Numbered from the stretch's first letter, positions 17,053 through 30,276 are shown. The stretch: DNA of 64,000 nt from Bilophila wadsworthia ATCC 49260 (GCF_000701705.1 NZ_JNJP01000001.1:228114-292113); one strand, 5' to 3'. Notes: generated by a model from the letters alone, not told the origin. Translations and numbers: made by a program.

Positions 17053-19149
17053 CTATGCCCCGCTTTCGACTTCGGAGAGCACGGACGGGAACGCCCTGTT
17101 GCGGAATGTGACGTCATAGAACGCGAAACAGTTTTTCCCTTTTTCCTTGGCGGCGTACAGGGCCTGATCGGCCTTATGCATCAGATCTTCGTAGCACGCC
17201 CCGTCTCCGGGATACAGCGCTATGCCCACGCTGCACGATATGCCGCCATGCGGAATGGCTTCACTGTACTTTGATTTGAAAGCCGCGCAAATCTCTCCGG
17301 CTTTTTTGGAAATGGCATCCAGTGAACGGATATTGCGCAGAAACACGATGAATTCATCCCCGCCCACGCGCCCTACAATATCCGACGTGCGGACCGTGCG
17401 CCGGATTTCACTGGCAACATGCCGGAGCACCTCATCGCCGAACATATGGCCGAGCGTGTCATTGACGGCCTTGAAATTGTCCACATCAATGAACAGGAAC
17501 GCCGCCCCGTTCTCCTTGTCATCCTCAAGCGCCTGGGCAATCTGCTCCTCTATGCGCTTGCGGTTGGACAGCCCGGTCAACGGATCGGTATTCGCCTGTT
17601 CCCGCCAACGGTTTACTTCGCTCTTCCGTTCGTTGATGTTGGTCAGCTTGCCGAGATAGCCTAGCCTGCTGCCGGAATCAGCATCCCACAAGGCGTTCGC
17701 ATACACGTCGAACCATTCGTAACCGCCCCCGGAGGTCATAAGCCGGATCTCCATACGGCAGCGGGGGTGCTTCGGCGTGATTCCGGAAAGCCCCTTCAAG
17801 ACAATCGCCCTGTCATCCTCATGGATGAACGAGGAGCGCAGGAGGGTTTTCCGGGCGTTGGGCACGGTGATGTCCCAGCCGAACACCTCATACCACTTCT
17901 CGGAACACTCCAACATGTCCCGCTTCACGTCGTAATTGAAGACGATATCCCCCGAAAGCTCGGAAAGGACGCGGTATTTTTCACGTTCACGCTCTAGCAG
18001 CCACAAGGTCCGGGCCGAAAGTGAGTGCTTTTTGTGCGAAGGCTTCGCGGGTGCGGCCGCCCGTTCCCTGAACATGGGCCCGATCTCCCCGTTTTCCAGC
18101 CGCGAGGCGACGCTCAGGAAGCTGTTCAGCAGCCGGGGATTGAAGACGCCGCATTCGCCGTTCAGAATCATCGAAACGGCCTGCGCGTGCGTATACGCGG
18201 CCTTGTACACGCGCTCGCTGGTCAACGCATCGTACACGTCCGCCAATGAAACGACCTGTGCCCAGATCGGGATGTTATTGCCCGCAAGACCGTCCGGATA
18301 CCCGCTCCCGTCCCAGCGCTCATGGTGGGACCGGCAGATGTCGTAGCAAAAGCGGTAGTACTCTTCGTCCTGCCCTTCGTTGATGCTTTGCAGCAGTTCG
18401 CATCCCTTGAGGGAGTGCGTCTTCATGATCTCGAATTCTTCCGCCGTGAGCCTGCCCGGTTTGTTGAGCACCGCGTCGGGGATGGCGATCTTGCCGATAT
18501 CATGCATGGAGGCGGCACTGACCATCTTGTCGATGGCGCTGTGCGGAAGGTCGTATTCAGGATATCTGAAAGACAGGGATTCCAGCAAAAGCCGGGTGAT
18601 TTCGCGGACCCGCCTGATATGCGTCCCGGATTCGCAGCTCCGGAACTCAACGACGGTGCTCAGGGTATCGATAATGAATTCGTTGAAACGGTTAAGCTTC
18701 AGCGTCTGCTTTTCAAGGGTTTCCACCTGCTGCCGGACGAGCGCCTCAAGATGGCGCTTGTGCAGGTAGAGTTCGATGGTGTTGTCGACGCGGCGCTTGA
18801 CGATATTCGGATTGAACGGCTTGTTGATGATGTCCGAAACGCCGAGTTCGTAGCCCTTTAAAAGGGTGTTGTCGGAATTTTCGGAGGTGATGAGTACGAC
18901 GGGGATTTCTTCCTTCCACGTGCGGTGGGCCATGTTCTGAAGCATCTCGAAGCCGTCCATAACCGGCATGATGATATCCAGAAGCACGATCAGGATAGCA
19001 TCATGGTGCGCTTCCAGCAGTTCCAGCGCCTGACAGCCGTTTTCAGCTTCAAGGACTTCGTATGAATCCTGAAAAAGTTCGGCGAGGATCGCCCGGTTCA
19101 GCTCCACATCGTCGACGACGAGGATCTGCCTTTTTTCCGTTCCCATCAT
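17053..19149 (-). CDS. Receiver-HD-GYP-PAS-GGDEF cyclic-di-GMP protein
   Basis: A 698-residue signalling enzyme with an N-terminal receiver (VVDDVE, phosphoacceptor D58), an HD-GYP phosphodiesterase domain (HD at 216-217, HHERWDGSGYP at 275-285), a PAS domain, and a diguanylate cyclase domain with intact GGDEF (596-600) and the inhibitory I-site RTSD five residues before it. Both opposing activities look active, which is less common than having one degenerate. The start may be the second ATG (19146), better spaced from GGAAGG. It stands alone with 277 bases downstream without a gene, and the cognate kinase is not adjacent. Confidence 0.92.
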   Translation of the reverse strand: MMGTEKRQILVVDDVELNRAILAELFQDSYEVLEAENGCQALELLEAHHDAILIVLLDIIMPVMDGFEMLQNMAHRTWKEEIPVVLITSENSDNTLLKGYELGVSDIINKPFNPNIVKRRVDNTIELYLHKRHLEALVRQQVETLEKQTLKLNRFNEFIIDTLSTVVEFRSCESGTHIRRVREITRLLLESLSFRYPEYDLPHSAIDKMVSAASMHDIGKIAIPDAVLNKPGRLTAEEFEIMKTHSLKGCELLQSINEGQDEEYYRFCYDICRSHHERWDGSGYPDGLAGNNIPIWAQVVSLADVYDALTSERVYKAAYTHAQAVSMILNGECGVFNPRLLNSFLSVASRLENGEIGPMFRERAAAPAKPSHKKHSLSARTLWLLEREREKYRVLSELSGDIVFNYDVKRDMLECSEKWYEVFGWDITVPNARKTLLRSSFIHEDDRAIVLKGLSGITPKHPRCRMEIRLMTSGGGYEWFDVYANALWDADSGSRLGYLGKLTNINERKSEVNRWREQANTDPLTGLSNRKRIEEQIAQALEDDKENGAAFLFIDVDNFKAVNDTLGHMFGDEVLRHVASEIRRTVRTSDIVGRVGGDEFIVFLRNIRSLDAISKKAGEICAAFKSKYSEAIPHGGISCSVGIALYPGDGACYEDLMHKADQALYAAKEKGKNCFAFYDVTFRNRAFPSVLSEVESGA

Positions 19150-19440
19150 GCCTTCCCATCGCCGGAGGACGTATCCGGTTCCCGCAGACGCACCAAAACA
19201 GCGCCCCGTGAGGAACGCCCTTCCCTGCCCTGCTCTTATTCACTCTTTTATGCTACACCTGAACACGGCTATACAATAGTGCTCTCAATAACATTCGCAA
19301 AGGCATTCCGCAATCGCGCCGAAACGGCGCAAGCAGCCCCCTCCCGTATAGGGAAAACATACATTGAACATGCATTATGGATTTTCGGACTCAGGAATGG
19401 CGTTCCCGGATCAGAGAACGAAAGGGGCCATCGGTTCTGG
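19150..19440. other. Intergenic region, no gene recognised
   Basis: A 291-base gap between the pseudopilin and c-di-GMP genes (both minus). It contains a small hairpin GCGCCGAAACGGCGC near 19317 and A/T-rich stretches likely to include the promoter of the c-di-GMP gene. No coding frame or RNA was recognised. Confidence 0.5.
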
Positions 19441-19923
19441 TCATTTTTCATCTTTGTTTGAGGAATTACACTGGGGTATACGAAGGTACAGGCCGGTTTC
19501 GCTCATATCGATCTTGTTCCCATCCGGGTCCTCGAGGAGCCCTACCCGAGTGTCCTCATTGACCGTTTCAAGCTTCTTCGACTCATCGACCCAAAATATC
19601 CACCCCCCGACCTTGCCCGCAGTCTTATCTTCGAAATGGGCATCATCATCCCCTATATACAATGAACCGTCACCCTTTCCATCTCCCAACGGGGTCATCA
19701 GAAGCGCGGCTATATCCTTACATTCTCCATGATTCAATAAATACTGCGCAAAAGCCAGGTTGATGCGGGCCTGCGCTTCGGATACCGCGGCGGTGGCGGC
19801 CTTGATGCGGGCTTCTTCCTGCAGGTCATAGTATTTCGGGAGGGCCACGGCGGCGAGAATGCCTAGAACCACGAGTACGGAAATGATCTCGATCAGTGTG
19901 AACCCTTTTTCCTTCTGGTACAT
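19441..19923 (-). CDS. Type IV pilin-like (pseudopilin) protein
   Basis: A 160-residue secreted subunit with a class III signal: a short leader MYQKEKG is cut before FTLIEIISVLVVLGILAAVA, with Glu at position 5 of the mature helix. The rest is a globular head with two cysteines (HGECKD, IPQCNSS) that could form a disulfide, and an acidic GDDDAHFED loop that could bind a metal. The ATG at 19923 is preceded by AAGGGGG. No pil or gsp assembly genes lie nearby, so it is an orphan subunit that must use machinery encoded elsewhere. Confidence 0.87.
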   Translation of the reverse strand: MYQKEKGFTLIEIISVLVVLGILAAVALPKYYDLQEEARIKAATAAVSEAQARINLAFAQYLLNHGECKDIAALLMTPLGDGKGDGSLYIGDDDAHFEDKTAGKVGGWIFWVDESKKLETVNEDTRVGLLEDPDGNKIDMSETGLYLRIPQCNSSNKDEK

Positions 19924-20269
19924 GGCACCCCCTTGGGCATTGCAGAGCCCCTTTGTGAAAAATACTGCCCGGCGTATTGATTGTCCAGCGTACACGGCTT
20001 GAAGAATTCCCCTTCACCTTGCCCCTTCCTTTTTTTTGAGCTAGTTCAAGGAAAAAACGGGAGTCTCAACGGGTGTCCGCCTGAAATGCCGGAGGCGCCC
20101 CACGACACCTTGAACCATCCGGGAAAGCGGCAGAGGGATGCGTCACCGTCAGTATCCGTGCCCCACTCTCCTCTTCGGGCGTTCTCCGCCGTCCCCATGC
20201 GGCGTCCGTCCGTTCCTTCCGCTTCCACCGCCGCTCATCCGGCTTTTCTCCGCAACCGCAGGATCAAGA
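19924..20269. other. Divergent promoter region, no gene
   Basis: A 346-base spacer between the pseudopilin (minus) and the hybrid kinase (plus). An open frame runs in phase into the kinase from 20138, but it lacks a ribosome site and its translation is low-complexity and proline-rich, so I treat it as non-coding. No structured element stands out. Confidence 0.5.
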
Positions 20270-24649
<4,380 letters not shown>

Positions 24650-24660
24650 GGGAGAAAGGT

Positions 24661-24740
24661 ATCGGGGGAGAGGCCTCTCTGGAGAAAGTTTTCTCCCCCG
24701 GCCCCTCCCGTCCCGAGGCTTTCGGCCTTATCGAATCCCT
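24661..24740 (+). repeat. Hairpin repeat family, copy A, after hybrid kinase
   Basis: CGGGGGAGA (24663-24671) pairs with TCTCCCCCG (24692-24700) around CTCTGGAGAAAG, followed by a tail CTTTCGGCCTTATCGAATCCCT (about 24718-24740). Copies B (32488) and C (57452) share the tail and copy D (63943) the loop. Probably the transcript end of the kinase gene. Confidence 0.7.
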
Positions 24741-24819
24741 CTCCGCCGCGTTCCCTGTTGCGGAAATGCGGAGGTATTGCGTCGAGGTCGCTTTTTGTTC
24801 GGATAAGAGGGATTGCGTG

Positions 24820-25383
24820 TCAGGATAAAAGGATACGCCCCAACTCGCGGGCCTCATCGAGAAGTTTCTTGTTGGCGAGGATCGCGCCGGGCTCAAGGGC
24901 GGTCCCGTACGCCTGCCCTTTCAGCTCCATGCCCGTATAGCGGCAGATATCCTGAAAACAGCGGATAGCATTGATACAGCCGGAATCGAAGGGATCTTCC
25001 CCTTCATAGGCCATCGTCACCGCCAGCTTCTTGCCGCGCAGGCCGCGTTTGCCGCCCCCGACGTCCACGGCGATGCAGCGGTCGATAAACGTCTTGAGCT
25101 GACCGGACATGTTGAAATAATAAATAGGGGTAGCCATTACCAGCGCATCGGCGGAAGCGATCAAAGGATACAGATCCGTCATACCGTCGTGCTGCACGCA
25201 ACCCCTGTCGGAACGGGTGCAGGCGAAACAGCCGTGACAGGGATTGATGTTCCGCTCCACAAGCCGGATGACTTCGGCCTTGCCGCCGTGTTCGGCGGCA
25301 CCTTCAAGCACGGCCTCGGCCAACAGCCCCGAATTGCTGTTTTGCCGCGGGCTGCTCAGAATACACAGGATATTCTTTCCCAT
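24820..25383 (-). CDS. Flavodoxin-fold NAD(P)H-dependent FMN reductase
   Basis: A 187-residue FMN-dependent oxidoreductase of the iron-sulfur flavoprotein-like family. The N-terminal ILCILSSPRQNSNSGLLAEA is the phosphate-binding loop for FMN; a cysteine cluster CHGCFAC followed by RGC (residues about 49-62) and the loop ATPIYYFNMSGQLKTFIDRC (about 84-103) are typical. The cysteine spacing resembles the 4Fe-4S site of archaeal Isf proteins, but binding is not shown. AAAGGAG precedes the start. It ends next to copy A of the hairpin repeat. It may reduce quinones, disulfides or metals. Confidence 0.85.
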   Translation of the reverse strand: MGKNILCILSSPRQNSNSGLLAEAVLEGAAEHGGKAEVIRLVERNINPCHGCFACTRSDRGCVQHDGMTDLYPLIASADALVMATPIYYFNMSGQLKTFIDRCIAVDVGGGKRGLRGKKLAVTMAYEGEDPFDSGCINAIRCFQDICRYTGMELKGQAYGTALEPGAILANKKLLDEARELGRILLS

Positions 25384-25464
25384 AACACGCTCCTTTGCTG
25401 TCCGTTTCACCAAACAGGCATTGTGCCCGGTTGTTCCAGAAGGCAACCCCGTTTAACGCCGCTC

Positions 25465-25992
25465 TCAGCGTGGAGAAAAAAGCGCCTCTTCCATGCCATC
25501 AAACATGGCCTTCGCAGCCGCATCGAACGGCAGGCGGCCCGTTCCCGTACCCATGCCCGGAAAAGCTATGGACGCAAATGCTTGTTCAAGCCCCGCACGC
25601 ATGGCGGCCCGCGCCGAACGCCTCACGGGATCGCCGTCATGAAGCACGGAAGGCCTGCGCATGGTCGGCGCGGAGATCAGCCACGGGATGCCCGTATGTC
25701 CGGTAGGCACGATGAGAGCTTCCCCGACCGGCAGTTCCTCCGCGGGAAGCGTACGGATGATTGCCTGCAACCGGCTTTCCACGCCTTCCCCGAAAACGCG
25801 GGTATAGACGCCGTCCACTCCGCCGCGCATAAAACCAAACGAATTCGCCGGGGACACGACCGCATCCACCCTCAAGTCCGTAATGCCTCCCGCCACGACC
25901 GAACACAGCGCCGCCAGCCTGGGCCGCCGCTCCAGCTCTTTTTCCCACGCTTCACGCATAGCAGGGTTGATGTCGCATAACAGACATTTCAT
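25465..25992 (-). CDS. Macro-domain protein (ADP-ribose binding)
   Basis: A 175-residue macro-domain protein. VDAVVSPANSFGFMRGGVDG (about 43-62) matches the ADP-ribose-contacting NAAN...GGVDG signature, and AFPGMGTGTGRLP (about 143-155) matches the second GxGTG loop. Relatives remove or bind ADP-ribose or O-acetyl-ADP-ribose; this subgroup also occurs as phage-tail-type macro proteins. The gene lies 82 bases before the flavodoxin gene on the same strand, so they may share a transcript. GGAGAAAGGT precedes the ATG. Confidence 0.82.
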   Translation of the reverse strand: MKCLLCDINPAMREAWEKELERRPRLAALCSVVAGGITDLRVDAVVSPANSFGFMRGGVDGVYTRVFGEGVESRLQAIIRTLPAEELPVGEALIVPTGHTGIPWLISAPTMRRPSVLHDGDPVRRSARAAMRAGLEQAFASIAFPGMGTGTGRLPFDAAAKAMFDGMEEALFSPR

Positions 25993-26341
25993 ACCTTTCT
26001 CCTATCTGAGGGGAACGATGGCCTGCCGCCCTTTTTTCACGCGCACGGCCCCCAATACGCTTCCGGAAACAGACGCTTGGTGCCCACTCATGATAAAAAC
26101 TGGCACTTTCCCGATATGCCGTTGAAGTCCACCTTCAACATATTGCCCAAAAACAGGAAACGGCTGCAACCGAAGTTCCGCCCTCGTTGCAACCGTATAC
26201 CAATCTTACGCAATCAACAATGAAATGTGCCCTTCCCGCACCATCTCCCTACTCGGCAAACCTCTGGAAGGAACGGAAGGAGGGCTTTTCTTCAGAAAAG
26301 CCCTCCTTCCACACTCCCCATAGCCTCAAAGCGTATCCGCT
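25993..26341. other. Intergenic region with terminator, no gene
   Basis: A 349-base gap between two minus-strand genes. Apart from the terminator at 26275-26310 it is unremarkable. It contains a direct near-repeat GGCTGCAACCGAAG / CGTTGCAACCGTAT around 26164-26205. No open frame with a ribosome site was seen. Confidence 0.5.
26275..26310 (-). terminator. Terminator of the NSS symporter gene
   Basis: A perfect 16-bp stem, GGAAGGAGGGCTTTTC against GAAAAGCCCTCCTTCC, with a TTCA loop, just beyond the end of the symporter gene at 26342. Confidence 0.75.
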
Positions 26342-27694
26342 CTAGAACACCTTCAATCCGTTCAACAGGATAATAACGATAAGAATAGGAGTGACGTAGC
26401 GGCACAGGAACAAGATAGCCTTGGCGCAGGCGAGGTTGTGCAGCGTCCCGCCGTTGGTCAGGGCATCCAGCGCGTCGCTGCGGTTCCAGACGTACCCGAC
26501 GAACAGGCTCAGAAGCAGGCCGTCCAACGGCAGCATCAGGTTGGAAGACAGGAAATCGTACAGGTCGAACAGGGACAGCCCGAATACGGTAACGTCAGAT
26601 AGCACACTGGTGGACAAGGTCGCGGGAGCGCCGAGCAGGATCAGCGCAAGGGTCATGAGCACGGTTGCGCGGGGGCGGGAGATGCGGAAGGTTTCGGAAA
26701 GCCACGCCACCGGCACTTCAAGCAGGGACAGCATCGCGCCCATTGAAGCTACGGCGGACAGGACAAAAAACAACGTGGTGAAAAGCTGCCCGCCGGGCAT
26801 GGACGCGAACACGGCGGGGATGGTCAGGAACAGCAGGCTTGTCCCGGCCGTGGGTTCAAAACCGAAGCTGAACACGGCGGGGAACACGGCAATGCCCGCC
26901 AAAATGGACACCAGCAGATCGCAGACCATCACGCGGACGGCAAGGAACGGCACATGCGTATCCGACCTGAAATAGCTCCCGTATGTGATCATGCAGCCGA
27001 ACCCGATGGACATTTTGAAGAAAGCCAGCCCCATCGCCATAAGCACCACCGAGCCGTCGATACGCGAGAAATCGGGCATGAACAGGAACTTCAGGCCTTC
27101 CGTCGCGTTGGGCAAGGTCAGGCTGCGTATACAGACCACCACAAGCAGAACGAACAAAAGCGGGATCAGGATGCGGGTGGCTTTTTCAATGCCGCCGGAC
27201 GCCCCCCGCAGGATGACCGAAGCCGTCAGCCCGAGCACCAGCCATTGCCAGAACAGCGACTTCCACGGGCAGGCGAGCAGGGATGAAAAAGCTTCCTTGG
27301 CCACGGCGGGATCCTGCGTGTGCACGCTTCCGGTAAGGGCCTTGGGGATATAGGCGAACACCCAGCCCGCCACATCCGAATAAAAGCTCAGGATCGTCAC
27401 CGCACCGGCAATGCCCAATCCGCCGATAATCCACCAAAACCGGTTCGAGGACAGCGTCTTGAAAGCCTGATATGCATTGGAGCGCGTCGAACGGCCGATG
27501 AGCAGTTCCGCGATCATGAGCGGAAGCCCCACAACCAGCGTGGACAGGATATACACGAGGAGAAACGAAGCGCCGCCGTGCTCGCCCGTCAAGGCGGGGA
27601 ATTTCCAAATATTGCCCAATCCGACCGATGATCCGAGCGTGGCCGCCAACATGCCAAGGCGTGAAGCAAACAGATCGCGAGAGGTTTCCGCCAT
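26342..27694 (-). CDS. Sodium-dependent NSS/SNF-family transporter
   Basis: A 450-residue sodium symporter (neurotransmitter:sodium symporter family, LeuT/MhsT/TnaT-like) that takes up amino acids or related compounds. The diagnostic helix-1 segment GMLAATLGSSVGLGNIWKFP with unwound sodium/substrate residues lies near residues 13-33, and about eleven helices follow. The ATG at 27694 is chosen because CGGAG lies nearby and it sits just before the family's N-terminal SRDLFASRLG; the frame extends further upstream. It is monocistronic. Tryptophan- or tyrosine-type amino acids are common substrates, which would suit the iorAB-ptb-buk genes at 36 kb, but the specificity is not readable here. Confidence 0.9.
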   Translation of the reverse strand: MAETSRDLFASRLGMLAATLGSSVGLGNIWKFPALTGEHGGASFLLVYILSTLVVGLPLMIAELLIGRSTRSNAYQAFKTLSSNRFWWIIGGLGIAGAVTILSFYSDVAGWVFAYIPKALTGSVHTQDPAVAKEAFSSLLACPWKSLFWQWLVLGLTASVILRGASGGIEKATRILIPLLFVLLVVVCIRSLTLPNATEGLKFLFMPDFSRIDGSVVLMAMGLAFFKMSIGFGCMITYGSYFRSDTHVPFLAVRVMVCDLLVSILAGIAVFPAVFSFGFEPTAGTSLLFLTIPAVFASMPGGQLFTTLFFVLSAVASMGAMLSLLEVPVAWLSETFRISRPRATVLMTLALILLGAPATLSTSVLSDVTVFGLSLFDLYDFLSSNLMLPLDGLLLSLFVGYVWNRSDALDALTNGGTLHNLACAKAILFLCRYVTPILIVIILLNGLKVF

Positions 27695-27962
27695 AATCAG
27701 CTCCGATAAAATAAGGGCGTGTCCTAGAAAGGCAGCCGTGAAAAGAAGGCCCGTGAATATCACGCCGACGGGATTGAGGCAAGAAACAGTGCCATTTCAT
27801 CCCTTTTCCAGTCCAACAGGCCTGTTATCCGCGAGGCCGGCACAACGGATTCGCCGCGCTCCAGCCTCTCTAGTGCCGTACGCTTTTACAGCGTATTGTG
27901 CTACGGGAAAAACACCCCACCCAAGACCAGCCGCCTTATGCAGACGCGGCAAAGGAGTCCCC

Positions 27963-28481
27963 ATGCTTCCAGCCATATCCCCGCAAGAAGCTTTCGAGCG
28001 TTTTTCCAAGGGCGAAGCCAGGCTTGTCGACATCCGCGAAACCGACGAGTACACCCAAGAGTTCGTGCCGGGTTCCCGGCTGATCCCGCTCTCGATCATC
28101 GCCAAACACCCTCTGAAGGACGCCGACGCCCCGGACAAGCCCATCGTCTTCTTCTGCCATTCGGGCAACCGTACCGCCAACGCTTCCGATCTGCTGGAGC
28201 GCCTCGCCGGCGACGTGCAGGCCTATCGTCTTGACGGCGGCATCTCCGGCTGGGAGAAGGCGGGGCTTCCCGTGGAGCATATCTCCTCAACCATCCCTCT
28301 GTTCCGTCAGATTCAGATCGCGGCCGGTTCCCTGGTGCTCATCGGCGTCATCGGCAGTGCCTTCTGGCATCCGTTCTTCTGGCTGTCCGCCTTTGTCGGC
28401 GCGGGGCTGGTCTTCGCCGGGATTTCCGGGTTCTGCGGCCTCGGCGTGCTGCTTTCGCACATGCCGTGGAACCGGCGTTGA
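27963..28481 (+). CDS. Membrane-anchored rhodanese (YgaP-like)
   Basis: A 172-residue protein with an N-terminal rhodanese domain (about 5-105) whose active-site loop is FFCHSGNRT with the catalytic cysteine near residue 63. A C-terminal DUF2892-type pair of helices follows (about 118-165, GSLVLIGVIGSAF and GAGLVFAGISGFCGLGVLL). Sulfurtransferases of this type move sulfane sulfur near the membrane, as in E. coli YgaP. AAAGGAG is seven bases before the ATG. Its neighbours are unrelated. In a sulfur-reducing organism it may handle thiosulfate or persulfide. Confidence 0.9.
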   Translation: MLPAISPQEAFERFSKGEARLVDIRETDEYTQEFVPGSRLIPLSIIAKHPLKDADAPDKPIVFFCHSGNRTANASDLLERLAGDVQAYRLDGGISGWEKAGLPVEHISSTIPLFRQIQIAAGSLVLIGVIGSAFWHPFFWLSAFVGAGLVFAGISGFCGLGVLLSHMPWNRR

Positions 28482-28834
28482 ACCGGTTATCCGGAAAATA
28501 AAAAACAGCGGTGCCCCAAGGCAGCGATACCCTGTGCGGCGTCTTGCCTGTGTGGGCGAACCGTTTCAGCGGGATAGGCTCTTTCAGCCTACGCGCCTTC
28601 TGACCGGGGCTTCTTTTCACCGGGAGAAGCTTTCGACACGGCACACCAATGGCTGGGGGACGGGACAAAAGGGAGCGGCCCAAGCCCGCAGCCCATCCGG
28701 TTCCCCACCCCATGCCGCTGTTCCCCGGGATTTGGCCCAAACGCATCAAGCCGTCCATACCCTGTTTTGGGGTACGGGCGGCCTGGTCATTCTATGATTA
28801 AGCATATGGCTATCCCCATGCGGGGGCGAGGCGG
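28482..28834. other. Convergent intergenic region, no gene
   Basis: A 353-base gap between convergent genes. CCGGTTATCCGG followed by AAAATAAAAAA (about 28484-28507) could be a weak terminator of the rhodanese gene. Nothing else was recognised. Confidence 0.45.
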
Positions 28835-29335
28835 TTACATATCCGTATCCAGCGTAGTGAGCTGCGCCCTGAGTTCCAATTTTCTGGTATAGTTGGAAAG
28901 GAAATGGTGCACGTCTTCACCCTCGGGAACTTTTCCGGCGAGCTGCGCCGCAAGGATTGCCTGTGTGGAACGGGCCATTTTTTCCTCGACTTCGCGGATC
29001 TGGCTCAACAGGTTGGCCCGCTGCTTAGCCGTGGCATAGGTTCTCTGGCGGCGCTCAGCGTCGAGGATGATCACATTGTCCTCGACCCGTCTCTGCTCCT
29101 CGCCGAACGCCCTAACCAGCGGGGCGATATGAACATCATAGCCATCTTTCCCGAACAGCGTGTTTTCCCGACCATCTTCCCAATAAATGACCCCTTGTCC
29201 AGCCACCCATTCGATCTTGTGGATAGCCGGATCGAACATACCGGGATCCAGTTCGAAAGCCATGCCGTTGATCACGACTACATGTTCATGCCCGTGTACG
29301 GTGATGATGTCCACGCTGATGTTCTCTCTTTCCAT
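28835..29335 (-). CDS. Hypothetical protein, possible phage-derived orphan
   Basis: A 166-residue soluble protein I do not recognise with confidence. The N-terminal half has short beta-type segments (VVVINGMAFELDP, IHKIEWVAGQGVIYWEDG) and the C-terminal half (about 80-160) is a charged coiled-coil-like helix. The INGMAF...IEW...GVIYWEDG pattern faintly resembles small proteins of phage tail modules, so it may be a phage remnant, but no other phage gene is near. The ATG at 29335 is preceded by GAGG seven bases away. It is divergent from the DUF134-NifX gene. Confidence 0.6.
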   Translation of the reverse strand: MERENISVDIITVHGHEHVVVINGMAFELDPGMFDPAIHKIEWVAGQGVIYWEDGRENTLFGKDGYDVHIAPLVRAFGEEQRRVEDNVIILDAERRQRTYATAKQRANLLSQIREVEEKMARSTQAILAAQLAGKVPEGEDVHHFLSNYTRKLELRAQLTTLDTDM

Positions 29336-29528
29336 ATCAGACCTCACCCGGATCTCCGCCGGGCATTGCTTCTTGTAGCAGTCCGGCCACCCATTGCCAA
29401 GAGTTGCGGCATAAAAAACCTCGATCCCCCCTTGAAAAGCCGTTTTTCGACGGCCTGCCGTGTGCGGGCTCCGTTTTCGTCGGGATGAGCAGGGCGGCCC
29501 TTTTTTGGGATTTCCCTGCGGCTTTTTC

Positions 29529-29556
29529 TTGACACGGCCTTTTTCTGAGTTATGCT
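29529..29556 (+). promoter_or_regulatory. Sigma70 promoter of the ORP-type cluster
   Basis: A perfect TTGACA (29529-29534), a 16-base spacer and TATGCT (29551-29556), 26 bases before the DUF134-NifX ATG. The best sigma70-like match seen in the window. Confidence 0.65.
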
Positions 29557-29566
29557 CATTTGAACA
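29553..29566. promoter_or_regulatory. Candidate operator overlapping the -10 element
   Basis: TGCTCATTTGAACA is an inverted repeat (TGxTCA-TT-TGAxCA) lying across the -10 and start point of the ORP-type cluster. A protein binding here would block transcription. The DUF134 helix-turn-helix protein encoded directly downstream is the obvious candidate (inference). Confidence 0.45.
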
Positions 29567-29582
29567 TTATTCGGAGATGCAC

Positions 29583-30269
29583 ATGGCAAGGCCCAGAAAT
29601 TGTCGCTACGTCGAACGCAAGCCCCACGTGACCTATTTCAAGCCGCGCGGGATCCCCATGACCGAACTCACGGAAACGCTGTTGACCGTTGAAGGTCTGG
29701 AAGCCTTGCGCCTTGCCGATCTGGAAGGGCTCACCACCGGAGAAGGCGCTGAACGGATGCGCGTTTCGCGCCACACCTTCGGCCGCACGCTGGCCGAAGC
29801 CCGGCGAGCCGTGGCCGATGCGCTCGTCAACGGACGGGCACTGTGCATCGAAGGCGGGACTTACGCCGTCCTGCCGCCCCAACCCGAGGCGGACAAGCCT
29901 CACAAGGAGTTTCACATGCAGAAAGTTGCCGTTTCCAGCGAAGGCCCTTCGCTCGACGATATGGTGGACCCGCGCTTCGGGCGGGCGGGCGGTTTCGTCA
30001 TCGTGAATCCCGAGACGATGGAAACGTCCTACCTCGACAACGGGGCCTCCCAGACCATGGCGCAGGGCGCGGGCATTGAAACCGCCGAGCGCATGTCCGC
30101 CGCGGGCGTGACCGTGGTCCTCAGCGGCTACGTCGGCCCCAAGGCGTTTGAGGCCCTCAAGGCCGCCGGAATCAAGGTTTGTCAGGATCTGGACGGCATG
30201 ACCGTCCGTGAGGCCGTGGAAAAATACAAAAACGGGGACGCGCCCTTCGCCGACGCGCCCAACAAGTAG
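29583..30269 (+). CDS. DUF134-NifX fusion, putative DNA-binding cofactor sensor
   Basis: A 228-residue fusion protein. Residues 1-100 are a DUF134 domain beginning MARPRNCRYV with a helix-turn-helix (TTGEGAERMRVSRHTFGRTL). Residues about 115-215 are a NifX/NafY-type domain (dinitrogenase Fe-Mo cofactor biosynthesis family; VDPRFGRAGGFVIV, AQGAGIETAERM) that in relatives binds metal-sulfur clusters. It is first in a four- to five-gene ORP-type cluster, with CGGAG nine bases before the ATG. It may sense a Mo/Cu/Fe-S cluster and regulate its own operon. Confidence 0.88.
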   Translation: MARPRNCRYVERKPHVTYFKPRGIPMTELTETLLTVEGLEALRLADLEGLTTGEGAERMRVSRHTFGRTLAEARRAVADALVNGRALCIEGGTYAVLPPQPEADKPHKEFHMQKVAVSSEGPSLDDMVDPRFGRAGGFVIVNPETMETSYLDNGASQTMAQGAGIETAERMSAAGVTVVLSGYVGPKAFEALKAAGIKVCQDLDGMTVREAVEKYKNGDAPFADAPNK

Positions 30270-30276
30270 GCCCGCC

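Noticed and set aside
28835..29335. Prophage remnant
   Set aside because: Only one protein with a faint tail-module resemblance; no integrase, attachment repeats or other phage genes nearby.
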